A DNA stretch of 7,342 nucleotides from Syntrophaceae bacterium UBA7520 (GCA_002478265.1 DLNC01000030.1:1-7342); one strand, 5' to 3'. Shown: positions 1 through 5,886, numbered from the stretch's first letter. Translations and numbers: made by a program. The notes: generated by a model not told the origin, from the letters alone.

Positions 1-15
1 CTCTGTCCGTCTCAT
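1..15 (-). CDS. Start of a probable transposase, truncated by the window edge
   Basis: On the - strand an ATG (complement of 13-15) begins MRRTE and runs off the window. It is preceded by GGAGGTGG (complement of 19-26), an excellent Shine-Dalgarno match with about six bases of spacing. A second in-frame-independent ATG at complement 26-28 lies inside that ribosome binding site and is less likely. Only five codons are visible, so the transposase identity rests on position: directly inside an IS-like terminus with repeated motifs. Confidence 0.4.
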
Positions 16-74
16 CCGCCACCTCCATGAGGTAACTTACCAACCGGACAGTTTATGTGCTACAAAACCGGACA
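1..74 (-). mobile_element. End of an insertion sequence (IS21-like or similar, family unresolved)
   Basis: The motif AACCGGACA occurs at 42-50 and again at 66-74. Read on the - strand, the outer copy starts the element with TGTCCGGTT, and the inner copy lies 24 bases further in. Elements that begin with TGT and carry repeated terminal motifs ahead of the transposase gene are typical of the IS21 family and of some IS481/ISNCY-like elements. A probable transposase start lies just inside this end at 13-15 on the - strand, so the element extends beyond the left edge. Position 74 is the likely boundary. The opposite end and any target duplication are outside the window, so the family and exact end are inferred. 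Confidence 0.55.
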
Positions 75-108
75 AATCATTTGCTGCTTACAACCGCCTT
101 CCTTTTCC

Positions 109-136
109 TTGCAAAATTTTTTTAAATACATAAAAT
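109..136 (+). promoter_or_regulatory. Possible sigma70 promoter for the small acidic protein
   Basis: TTGCAA (109-114) and TAAAAT (131-136) are separated by 16 bases in an AT-rich stretch just outside the IS end. Transcription would start near 143, giving a leader of about 85 nt before the ATG at 229. The -35 box is a partial match only. Confidence 0.35.
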
Positions 137-228
137 CAATAAAAATGTTATTTGCGCGCCATTAGCGGAAATGACTAAATTATGCTGTTTTTGAAATTAT
201 CAACAGATGGGATAAGAAAGTTTTGATC

Positions 229-441
229 ATGGCCAATGAAGCAGATGATGATATTTTAGAAGGTGAACTGGCGGATGACGCGCTGGAAAAAACAATGAAA
301 AAGGCGGAAAGCGAAGCCTCGCGCGCCTTGCAGCTCTCCACGGAATTGCTCAAAAAATTCAGCAAGGAACCGCCAAAGGAAGAAACAACACCCCAAGATG
401 CGGAAACAACGCAGGCAAGCGAAACGAAGCAAGATGAATAA
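229..441 (+). CDS. Small acidic helical protein, unknown function
   Basis: This encodes a 70-residue soluble protein that I do not recognise. Residues 5-20 are strongly acidic (DDDILEGELADD). Residues about 15-46 form a predicted amphipathic or coiled-coil helix with regularly spaced Ala and Leu and ending LLKKFSKEPPK. Residues 50-70 are a low-complexity Glu/Thr/Gln tail that is probably disordered. There is no signal peptide, no cysteine and no membrane segment. An in-frame TTG lies two codons upstream at 223, but the ATG at 229 is preferred because AAGAAAG at 214-220 sits 8 bases before it. Codon use (GCG, GAA, CGC) matches the neighbouring genes. The overlapping - strand frame is Ser-rich and looks like a shadow. 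The protein could be a small accessory or adaptor protein; no function is claimed. Confidence 0.6.
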   Translation: MANEADDDILEGELADDALEKTMKKAESEASRALQLSTELLKKFSKEPPKEETTPQDAETTQASETKQDE

Positions 442-517
442 AAGCGGCGATTTCTGTGTTTGCACGGGAAAGACATAAATGGCTCCCCGTCAAAGCGTCA
501 AATGATGCATCCGGCAT

Positions 518-659
518 TTACCATATTTTCTGCACGCTCGTCATGGAAGCATAAGTGAAAATCACCGCCAATCCGTAAATATCCCCTAAAAAGCCGGCAA
601 TGAGACGGTTTTTATCCGCGGTTCAATAAACTCGCCGGATCCAAATTGTCACCGTCCAT
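518..659 (-). pseudogene. Frameshifted small membrane protein (about 46 aa)
   Basis: On the - strand an ATG (complement of 657-659) has AGGAAAGG upstream at good spacing. It reads MDGDNLDPASLLNRG and then stops at TAA (complement of 612-614). Removing a single base in the CGCGGATAAAAA stretch (about 609-620) restores a frame reading DKNRLIAGFLGDIYG, then LAVIFTYASM and TSVQKIW, ending at TAA (complement of 518-520). The restored product would be about 46 residues with one hydrophobic segment (roughly residues 18-36) and polar ends, consistent with a small membrane protein. The strong ribosome binding site and sensible protein on both sides of the break support a real gene with a one-base insertion, either a true mutation or a sequencing error. 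The family is not recognised. The downstream frame has no ATG of its own upstream of the hydrophobic part, so a separate gene there is unlikely. Confidence 0.5.
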
Positions 660-745
660 AATTAACCTTTCCTCATGCTTGCCTAGCTATTCTAAAGAAT
701 TTATTAGGTATTTTCCACCCGAGCAGCGGCTGATTATTTTTAGTC

Positions 746-781
746 ATCGCGCAAATCGCGCAGAAATAAAAAATTTATTTC
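746..781. repeat. Tandem 9-mer followed by an AT-rich inverted repeat
   Basis: ATCGCGCAA (746-754) is followed at once by ATCGCGCAG (755-763), a near-perfect tandem repeat. GAAATAAA (763-770) and TTTATTTC (774-781) then form a perfect 8-bp inverted repeat around AAA. The pair lies just upstream of the ribosome binding site of the broken lipoprotein-like frame at 798. It could be an operator-like site or chance in AT-rich DNA. Confidence 0.3.
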
Positions 782-797
782 CTGGAGTAAATATTGC

Positions 798-944
798 ATG
801 AATTTTTATTGAAAATTATGGCTGCTGTCCACCGCGATAATGATTACACTCGCATCATGCTCAACCTGTTTATCTTTTTTCTCTTTTTTTGTGACGGTAG
901 GATTCAGGGTTTATTGGCAAATACCTGTAGAACCAAGGAGTTAA
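798..944 (+). pseudogene. Lipoprotein-like small ORF interrupted by UGA at codon 5
   Basis: The ATG at 798 is preceded by GGAG (784-787). The frame reads MNFY, then TGA (810-812), then KLWLLSTAIMITLASCSTC and continues to TAA at 942-944, 48 codons in all. The part after the TGA has a classic lipoprotein signal: a Lys, a hydrophobic run, and the lipobox LASC with Cys21. This is followed by a short Phe/Ser-rich segment ending WQIPVEPRS. Because the UGA falls exactly between the start and the signal core, a nonsense mutation (for example Trp TGG to TGA) is the simplest reading. A fallback start at ATG 840 would lose the positive n-region. The next gene is also a lipoprotein and starts 4 bases after this stop. 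The - strand over the same bases also has an open stretch (TKKEKKDKQ... SVIIIAVDSS), so the assignment is uncertain. Confidence 0.35.
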
Positions 945-948
945 AAAA

Positions 949-1359
949 TTGAAAAAAATAATTTGCGGTTCTTTTCTGTTTTTCGCCCTAAATATCATTT
1001 TGGGGTGTGCCGCGCTGGTGCCGATCGTGCCGGTCGTAGGCACAATTTATGACGGTTACGTCGGCTGGAAGGAACATCAATCCGTCAAATACTACGCGGC
1101 AGACATCGTCACCATCCACCGCGCGGTGATGCTCTCTTCTCAGCAGTTGAATTTAAAGGTAATCCGTAAACAACCATCCGTCAAAAAAGGACACGCGCTG
1201 GAAGTAAAATGCAAAGAGCCTCTGCAGATTGAAATTTTGCCATTTGAAAGAAGGGTGACCAAAGTAGTCATCAAAATAAATCTGCTCGGCGATAAGCAAT
1301 TTGCCCATTTCTTCTACCAGCGCATCGACGCCAATGTAGCCAAAATCCGGCGCGGCTAA
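949..1359 (+). CDS. DUF3568-like outer-envelope lipoprotein
   Basis: This is a 136-residue precursor that starts with TTG. The start is fixed by AAGGAG at 935-940, 8 bases upstream. Residues 1-19 form a lipoprotein signal peptide (MKK, a hydrophobic core, then ILGC) with Cys20 as the predicted lipidated residue. The mature protein has a small hydrophobic Ala/Val/Pro stretch followed by YDGYVGWKEHQ, then alternating helix and strand. This layout (lipobox, short glycine/valine stretch, then the motif around residues 45-80 and a beta-rich end) resembles DUF3568 lipoproteins, which are common in Deltaproteobacteria and have no known function. The assignment is from layout and motif memory, not a search. 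The UGA-broken lipoprotein-like frame lies just upstream and may once have been its operon partner. A long stem-loop follows at 1380. Confidence 0.65.
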   Translation: MKKIICGSFLFFALNIILGCAALVPIVPVVGTIYDGYVGWKEHQSVKYYAADIVTIHRAVMLSSQQLNLKVIRKQPSVKKGHALEVKCKEPLQIEILPFERRVTKVVIKINLLGDKQFAHFFYQRIDANVAKIRRG

Positions 1360-1379
1360 GTTCCCAAAGCTGACCTGCA

Positions 1380-1421
1380 CAAATATGCTCTTTGTCCTTA
1401 ACCAGGCAAGGGGCATATTTG
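1380..1421 (+). other. 17-bp stem-loop downstream of the lipoprotein gene
   Basis: CAAATATGC (1380-1388) pairs perfectly with GCATATTTG (1413-1421). The stem continues inward for eight more pairs, including G-U pairs (1389-1396 with 1405-1412), closing on the loop CTTAACCA. It starts 20 bases after the stop of the lipoprotein gene. No uridine tract follows on the + strand, so it is not a typical intrinsic terminator. It may stabilise the 3' end of the mRNA, or be a remnant of a small inverted-repeat element. Confidence 0.6.
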
Positions 1422-1484
1422 AATTTAGACATAAATAATCCGGCGCCTTTTGAAAAAACCTTCCCCGCTTACGGAAAATGTTCG

Positions 1485-1513
1485 TTGAATTTTGAACTGA
1501 TTTCGTATTTAAT
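1485..1513 (+). promoter_or_regulatory. Possible sigma70 promoter for the membrane-anchored protein
   Basis: TTGAAT (1485-1490) and TTTAAT (1508-1513) are separated by 17 bases in an AT-rich interval, about 40 bases before the ATG at 1554. The overlapping pair TTGAAC (1492) and TTTAAA (1514) is a weaker alternative. Confidence 0.4.
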
Positions 1514-1553
1514 TTTAAACCAATAAAAAGATTTTCCCTCTCCCGGAGTTTTT

Positions 1554-2078
1554 ATGAAAACATTCAAGCGCAATATCATTTTGACGGCCATTACGCTGAT
1601 TATCGTCTTTGCCAGTTATTTCCTGCTGCGCCTGTCCGGCGATACGGCGGCGCAGAATGACCTGCTTGATTATATCAACAACAAAATACCCAAAGCGCAT
1701 AAGCTGGAGCGCCAGGCGCTGGATTATTATGAAAGTGTTACCGGTGTGAATCGCGTCAATGACGAAACTCTTCTGAGAAAACTTAACACCGACATTATCC
1801 CCACCTACCAGGAATTTATCAATGAGCTCGCGGCGATTAAGCCAAAAACAGACAAAGTGAAAAATATTAACAAACTTTATATCGATGCCGCCAACGCGCA
1901 ATACGAAGCGTTTATGTCCATGCGCGACGCGCTCAAGACTAGGGATGCCCAAGGCCTGAAAGCGGCGCAGCACAAATTAATCGAAAGCCAACCGCTTTTT
2001 GAAAAGATGAGAACAAGACTGGCCGTGCTGGCGCAAAAAGAAAACGTGCGGATTAAAGAAGCCGATACGAAGGATTGA
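1554..2078 (+). CDS. Membrane-anchored helical protein, unknown function
   Basis: This is a 174-residue protein with GGAG (1545-1548) five bases before the ATG. The N-terminus is KTFKRN followed by a hydrophobic segment (about residues 8-26). It is either an uncleaved signal anchor or a signal peptide; there is no lipobox Cys. Residues about 36-64, 69-131 and 132-170 are predicted long helices, suggesting an extracytoplasmic helical bundle. The middle helix carries IIPTYQEFINELAAIKP and a Tyr-rich repeat-like pattern. The protein is highly charged, lacks cysteine and shows no enzymatic motif. The next gene starts 52 bases after its TGA stop with no evident promoter, so they may be co-transcribed. 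I do not recognise the family; its layout resembles periplasmic helical sensor or adaptor domains, but that is shape only. Confidence 0.75.
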   Translation: MKTFKRNIILTAITLIIVFASYFLLRLSGDTAAQNDLLDYINNKIPKAHKLERQALDYYESVTGVNRVNDETLLRKLNTDIIPTYQEFINELAAIKPKTDKVKNINKLYIDAANAQYEAFMSMRDALKTRDAQGLKAAQHKLIESQPLFEKMRTRLAVLAQKENVRIKEADTKD

Positions 2079-2130
2079 TTTTTTTATATCTTTAACAATC
2101 AACAACTCCTTGCGGCACGAGCAAACCACA

Positions 2131-3000
2131 ATGAAAAACGCCATTTACAAAGGAATATTAACCGCAGAGGGAACAAATGCTTACCTTCTGACACAGAACA
2201 GCGCGAAACTCCTCGAGGGAGAAAGAATCTGGAGCGGCTACTTGAAGCACTTCCGAGGACGCAAAGTTTGTGCCCGCCACCTGCCGCAGCGCGATTATGA
2301 AACAGGCCAGAATATTATCATCATGTGGCCGGATGAAGAAACGACGGAAGAACCGTTTGTGGAACTTTATTTCAACCAGCGGCTGGCCAAATACCGCACG
2401 TCTTTTCTGGGGCATCTGGCCATAAACGTTAACGGCGAAATCTTCAATTTTTCGCATCTGCTCAATGAAAACGAAATCATGAAACACGAGGATTATTTTT
2501 TTCGCCCGGCGCTGGGCGAATTCGCGCCGCATCCCGTTTCAGGCAGATACAACGTTGATAACCCGCAAAAGCCCTATTACGATAAATTTGGCCGGCTTTT
2601 CATGCGAACGATTCATGTTCTGAAAATCACCGGCCTGGACACGAAAATACTCGCGCGGATTTTTCACGGGCAGCTTGAAGCAATAAGAAACACGCCACCC
2701 GATCCGAAAGACCCGCAAAAATACAGAGACTTTAATATACTGACCAACAGCTGTTCCACCATCATCCGCAACGGTTTTAAAAAATACGGCTTTAAAAATA
2801 TCACTGGCATGTTCCCGCGAGATATCTTTGTGAATGTTTGCTATTATTTTCTTGTTCAGGAAAAGGATAAACGGATAAAGGCGGCGCGGCGGACTTTGCC
2901 GCAGCTCATGGTAGATGAAGCGGCGCCGAGCGTGCTGCCGCCATTAATGAATCCGCAAAATCGCTGGAAAGAAAGACAATTAAGAAAGCTGGGAATTTAA
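2131..3000 (+). CDS. DUF4105/Lnb-like cysteine hydrolase without a signal peptide
   Basis: The ATG at 2131 gives 289 residues; a TTG at 2110 would add seven but has no ribosome binding site. Residues 1-75 look beta-rich (YKGILTAEGTNAYLL, FRGRKVCARHLP, NIIIMWP), possibly an OB-like domain. Residues about 90-225 resemble the DUF4105 (Lnb N-terminal, permuted NlpC/P60-like) fold. FLGHLAINV gives a candidate catalytic His95. It is followed by an aromatic/acidic stretch, a helical region, and ILTNSCSTIIRNGF with candidate nucleophile Cys208, matching the family pattern of a Gly-His near the start and an Asn-x-Cys before a helix. Residues about 230-289 are a basic tail with PLMNPQNRW. Known Lnb proteins act on lipoproteins in the envelope, whereas this one has no signal peptide or membrane segment, so the substrate is unknown. 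The fold call is from motif memory. Start codon spacing is weak (ACGAG only). Confidence 0.6.
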   Translation: MKNAIYKGILTAEGTNAYLLTQNSAKLLEGERIWSGYLKHFRGRKVCARHLPQRDYETGQNIIIMWPDEETTEEPFVELYFNQRLAKYRTSFLGHLAINVNGEIFNFSHLLNENEIMKHEDYFFRPALGEFAPHPVSGRYNVDNPQKPYYDKFGRLFMRTIHVLKITGLDTKILARIFHGQLEAIRNTPPDPKDPQKYRDFNILTNSCSTIIRNGFKKYGFKNITGMFPRDIFVNVCYYFLVQEKDKRIKAARRTLPQLMVDEAAPSVLPPLMNPQNRWKERQLRKLGI

Positions 3001-3062
3001 AAAACAGGTTCTCCGGAATCCTGCGAAAAATAAAAGCATAAAAGATTGCCGCGCCAGGATAA

Positions 3063-3096
3063 ATCGCGGTTTTACCCGGCGAATTCCGGGCGCGAT
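3063..3096 (+). other. GC-rich stem-loop between the hydrolase and kinase genes
   Basis: ATCGCG (3063-3068) pairs with CGCGAT (3091-3096), and inside it CCCGG (3075-3079) pairs with CCGGG (3086-3090), with a six-base bulge on one side and a CGAATT loop. No U-tract follows, so it is not a standard terminator. It lies 17 bases before the next start codon and could affect translation of the kinase gene. Confidence 0.4.
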
Positions 3097-3113
3097 GACG
3101 ATAGAATATTCGT

Positions 3114-4091
3114 ATGAATAAAGTATCATCAACGGAACCTACCACAACAAAAACCATAAAATCCGTAGCGCTGCGCTGGGGAATAAACCTGAAAAAAACG
3201 CGTGACGATATTGCCATTGCGGGAAGCCCGGAGCGCGCGCTTTTGCGCCTGGCGCTGGAAGACGATGAGGGCAAATTATTCGTGCTGGAACAAATCCCCG
3301 CCCAATCGCTGGAACGAAAGAAAAACATTGCCGCCACGCTTGATTGCTTATCCCGCAACGGGTTGCGCCGTATCCAGCCGTATCTAGCCGATGCAACCGG
3401 CGTTTTTGTTGTCGAGCACGAAAATTGCTTCTGGCAGATCACCCCTTTTGTGCCGGGCGTCGCGCTGGATCGAGGAAACTATATGTATGAAAAATGGCGC
3501 GGCCCGGCGCTCGCAAATTTTCTCATTGAAATGCGCGCCAAAGCGAAAAACCTGCACCACGGCGCCGCGGTCAATATTTTTTCGCTGAAAAACTACATCT
3601 ATAAATTAATCCGCGAAATCAACCTTTACAATAAAGATATCCGCGCCGAAATCAACGGCATCGCCGGTTTCCTGGAAAAGGAATTTCTGCCCGCTTACGA
3701 CAAACTGCCGGTGGCCTTTAGCCACGGCGATTATCATCCGCTCAACATCATCTGGTCGGTCGATGATATCACCTGCATAATCGACTGGGAATTCTGTGGT
3801 TACAAAAGCGAGCTATATGACGCGGCTCTTTTGATCGGCTGTGTCGGCGTGGAAGACCCGCGAGCCCTGACCGGCGAACTGGTGAAAAGTTTTATTTCCG
3901 CAATCAATGATGCGGGTATCATTACTAGGGAAAGCCAGCCGTATCTGACAGAATTTATTGCAGCACTGCGCTTCGCCTGGCTTGCCGAATGGCTGCGCCA
4001 AAAAGACGGGGAAATGATCCGGCTGGAACTCGACTACATGCGACTTTTAATAGAAAACAAATACGCATTGGAAAAAGCATGGCCGCGGTAG
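3114..4091 (+). CDS. APH/choline-kinase fold phosphotransferase
   Basis: This is a 325-residue soluble kinase-like protein. The C-lobe carries the APH catalytic loop HGDYHPLN (H204, D206 as catalytic base, N211) and IDWEFCG, with D224 as the metal-binding aspartate. The N-lobe has the beta strands expected before it (LLRLALEDD, KLFVLEQIP), then WQITPFVPG as the hinge region. The spacing fits APH-family small-molecule kinases such as homoserine kinase II, CotS-like and aminoglycoside phosphotransferases. The usual ATP-binding Lys of the strand FVLK is replaced by Glu59 or Gln60 here; I recall related APH proteins with this LEQI variant, so it may be a subfamily trait. The substrate cannot be read from the sequence. 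No good Shine-Dalgarno is visible before the ATG (GATAGAATATTCGT), so expression may be low or coupled. The stop (TAG) is followed by a separate promoter for the next gene. Confidence 0.8.
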   Translation: MNKVSSTEPTTTKTIKSVALRWGINLKKTRDDIAIAGSPERALLRLALEDDEGKLFVLEQIPAQSLERKKNIAATLDCLSRNGLRRIQPYLADATGVFVVEHENCFWQITPFVPGVALDRGNYMYEKWRGPALANFLIEMRAKAKNLHHGAAVNIFSLKNYIYKLIREINLYNKDIRAEINGIAGFLEKEFLPAYDKLPVAFSHGDYHPLNIIWSVDDITCIIDWEFCGYKSELYDAALLIGCVGVEDPRALTGELVKSFISAINDAGIITRESQPYLTEFIAALRFAWLAEWLRQKDGEMIRLELDYMRLLIENKYALEKAWPR

Positions 4092-4104
4092 CTGTTGCTG
4101 CCCG

Positions 4105-4132
4105 TTGACACAAAGGGTGATTGGTGTAATAA
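4105..4132 (+). promoter_or_regulatory. Strong sigma70 promoter for the GNAT gene
   Basis: A perfect TTGACA (4105-4110) is followed after 16 bases by TAATAA (4127-4132). It lies immediately after the kinase stop codon. Transcription would start near 4139, leaving a leader of about 45 nt to the ATG at 4184, so the acetyltransferase is probably a separate transcription unit. Confidence 0.65.
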
Positions 4133-4183
4133 AACACTGTAAATATTTTAATTTCTTATTTTCATACATAAAGGATTGATGCC

Positions 4184-4954
4184 ATGAAACAGCTCGACAT
4201 GACGCCATATCATCCCTACAAGGAAATGGGGAAATCTTGCCATTTAAGGGAAATCATGGATAAAAAAGTCGTCTGGCCCTGGATAGATTATATGGTGCCG
4301 GACAACTCTCACTTAAAACTCAGGGTAATTACCCGAAAAGACATAGACGCAGTTGCCGAACTGTGGCGATCTTCTTACCCTGAAGTTTACGGTTCCGTCC
4401 ATGAATGGATCCTGCATCCGGAAGAATATGAAGGACGCGTCGCGTTCGGCGAGGACTGGGCACAGCATTCCGTCAGCAGGCTGCACGCCATCATGGTGGG
4501 AGAAGATCTGCAAACCGGGAAAATTGCTCTTTCCAGCATTTACACAAAATGGGACCAAAACCTGCAGATTGAAGCGAGTTTTTTCGCCATCCATCCGGAT
4601 TACCGCAAGGGGAAAATATCTTCGCGCATCTGGTCGAGCCTGGCTTCAATATATCAGTGGTTTGAAGATTCCGGCGCCGAATATGTCACCGTCTTTTGTG
4701 AAACATGGCAAAACATCACGCAATATATCTGGTTTAAACGCTTTGGCTGGAAAATCGCCGGTATTTTCCCCGGCAGCTACACCAGATGGGCCAGAGATAA
4801 AAAAGAATATCGGGGCTGCACGGTGCATTTTTACCGGTTTTTGAACAATGGCGAGAAATATTCCACCGCGCCGGAAGAATGGGAACTACTGCCGGAAATC
4901 AGAGAGCTGTGGAATTTTCTGGAAAAAATTAACCAAAATTCTTCACAGCAGTAA
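4184..4954 (+). CDS. GNAT-family N-acetyltransferase
   Basis: This is a 256-residue protein with AAGGA (4171-4175) eight bases before the ATG. Residues 1-45 are an N-terminal extension with WPWIDYMVPDN. The GNAT domain starts at about residue 46: LKLRVITRKDIDAVAELW (strand 1, helix 1), a strand 4 region around IEASFFAIHPDYRKGKI (residues 129-145), and a C-terminal part with ETWQNITQYIWFKRFGW (residues 173-189), the typical motif B helix where Asn and Tyr face acetyl-CoA. The motif A loop reads RKGKIS where the usual form is Q/R-x-x-G-x-G/A, so one glycine is replaced. It transfers an acetyl group from acetyl-CoA to an unknown amine. The length is above the 150-200 residues common for single-domain members, mostly from the N-terminal extension and a charged C-terminal tail (residues 221-256). 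It has its own promoter. Confidence 0.8.
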   Translation: MKQLDMTPYHPYKEMGKSCHLREIMDKKVVWPWIDYMVPDNSHLKLRVITRKDIDAVAELWRSSYPEVYGSVHEWILHPEEYEGRVAFGEDWAQHSVSRLHAIMVGEDLQTGKIALSSIYTKWDQNLQIEASFFAIHPDYRKGKISSRIWSSLASIYQWFEDSGAEYVTVFCETWQNITQYIWFKRFGWKIAGIFPGSYTRWARDKKEYRGCTVHFYRFLNNGEKYSTAPEEWELLPEIRELWNFLEKINQNSSQQ

Positions 4955-4965
4955 TTTAAAACTGA

Positions 4966-4981
4966 GCGCGAAGTACCGCGC
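4966..4981 (+). other. Short GC hairpin after the GNAT gene
   Basis: GCGCG (4966-4970) and CGCGC (4977-4981) form a five-base-pair stem around AAGTAC, 12 bases after the stop. No uridine run follows, so terminator activity would be weak at best. Confidence 0.3.
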
Positions 4982-5085
4982 GGCACTAAATTAATATTGA
5001 TTATTGCCCGAATAACAGAGATGATTGTCGCCAGAGGTAATCCCGCTTAAAAAACTTGATTGCCGAAAAAGGGAATTAGAGGTCT

Positions 5086-5847
5086 ATGTCCAAATATTAT
5101 CACCCGGGCCGCACGAAAAATCTATACGATCCGCGTTCAGATAAGCCGTTTCGCCTGAGCCGGTCGAAGCTGGATTTATTCATTAACTGCCCGCGCTGTT
5201 TTTATCTGGACAGGCGCATGGGCATCGCCCAGCCGCCCGGTTATCCCTTTACGCTTAATTCCGCCGTGGATAACCTTTTGAAAAAGGAATTCGACGCCTA
5301 CCGTAACCGGGGCGAGGCGCATCCGCTGATGAAAGAGCAGGGAATAGACGCGGTTCCGCTGGCGCACCCACAAATTGAGGAATGGCGCGACTCTATGCAC
5401 AAGGGCATCACCTACCGGATTCCCGGGACCAATATAATCATCACCGGCGGCATCGATGACATCTGGGTGAATCCGGCGGGAGAATATATGATAGTGGATT
5501 ATAAGGCTACCTCCAAGACCGAAGAGGTAAATCTGGATGCCGAATGGCAAATCGGCTACAAGCGCCAGATGGAAATTTATCAGTGGCTCTTCCGGAAAAA
5601 CGGATTTGCTGTATCTCCGGTAGGTTATTTTGTCTATTGCAACGCCGATACCAGTAAAATGATGTTCGGCGGTGTGTTGGAATTTGCGATCAAAATCATT
5701 TCCTACACAGGCGATGATTCGTGGGTGGAAAAAACCATCTGGCAAGCCATTAATTGCCTGCAAGCAGAAAAACTGCCCGCCTCCGGCCCTGACTGCGATT
5801 ATTGCAAATACACCAGCGCGCTGCTCAGCCTGCAAGCGCCTGAATAA
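5086..5847 (+). CDS. PD-(D/E)XK nuclease, RecB/Cas4-like, with four cysteines
   Basis: This is a 253-residue protein with AGAGG (5078-5082) close to the ATG (3-base spacing). The nuclease core reads: RLSRSKLDLFINCPRCFYLDRR (N-terminal helix, residues 23-44), GGIDDIWV with catalytic Asp124 or Asp125, IVDYKAT with Asp138 and Lys140 as the D-x-K pair, and QMEIYQWL (Gln161, Tyr165) as the C-terminal helix motif of RecB-type nucleases. Four cysteines are arranged as C35-x-x-C38 and C237-x-x-C240, flanking the core. In Cas4 and AddB, cysteines at these two ends bind a 4Fe-4S cluster, there as one N-terminal plus three C-terminal residues; here the split is two plus two, so an iron-sulfur or zinc site is likely. 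The target DNA role (repair or processing) is inferred from the family. No cas or helicase gene is adjacent. The flanking promoter is not clear. Confidence 0.8.
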   Translation: MSKYYHPGRTKNLYDPRSDKPFRLSRSKLDLFINCPRCFYLDRRMGIAQPPGYPFTLNSAVDNLLKKEFDAYRNRGEAHPLMKEQGIDAVPLAHPQIEEWRDSMHKGITYRIPGTNIIITGGIDDIWVNPAGEYMIVDYKATSKTEEVNLDAEWQIGYKRQMEIYQWLFRKNGFAVSPVGYFVYCNADTSKMMFGGVLEFAIKIISYTGDDSWVEKTIWQAINCLQAEKLPASGPDCDYCKYTSALLSLQAPE

Positions 5848-5886
5848 CTTGAGCTTTCCCGTTAGAGAATTCCACAATTAAGCATC

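Larger units (their letters stand above)
442..948. other. 500-bp interval without an intact gene; two degraded small genes and AT-rich repeats
   Basis: No intact ORF of convincing quality lies here. The interval holds a frameshifted membrane protein on the - strand (518-659), a short tandem repeat and an AT-rich inverted repeat (746-781), and a lipoprotein-like frame broken by UGA (798-944). The rest, roughly 442-517 and 660-745, shows nothing I can assign. Being close to the IS end, this fits a decaying segment. Confidence 0.6.

Noticed and set aside
1..128. + strand frame open from the left edge to about 128
   Set aside because: It reads through the IS terminal repeats and has no recognisable protein; the - strand transposase start explains this region better.
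180..476. 98-residue frame on the - strand
   Set aside because: Ser-rich low-complexity product antisense to the small acidic protein, whose codon use and start context are better.
810..812. UGA as selenocysteine or tryptophan
   Set aside because: No SECIS-like hairpin was recognised after it, position 5 is implausible for selenocysteine, and TGA is used as a normal stop at 2076-2078.
830..915. - strand open stretch TKKEKKDKQ...SVIIIAVDSS
   Set aside because: No ATG, GTG or TTG start after the upstream stop and only about 34 codons; kept only as an alternative reading of this region.
818..952. 44-residue + strand frame MAAVHRDNDY...
   Set aside because: Its end is translated from the ribosome binding site of the next gene, and it has no Shine-Dalgarno; the lipoprotein-like frame is more convincing.
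2110..2130. TTG start for the hydrolase
   Set aside because: No ribosome binding site before it; the ATG at 2131 begins a sensible domain.
5176..5877. 233-residue frame on the - strand
   Set aside because: Exact antisense shadow of the PD-(D/E)XK nuclease, which carries clear catalytic motifs.
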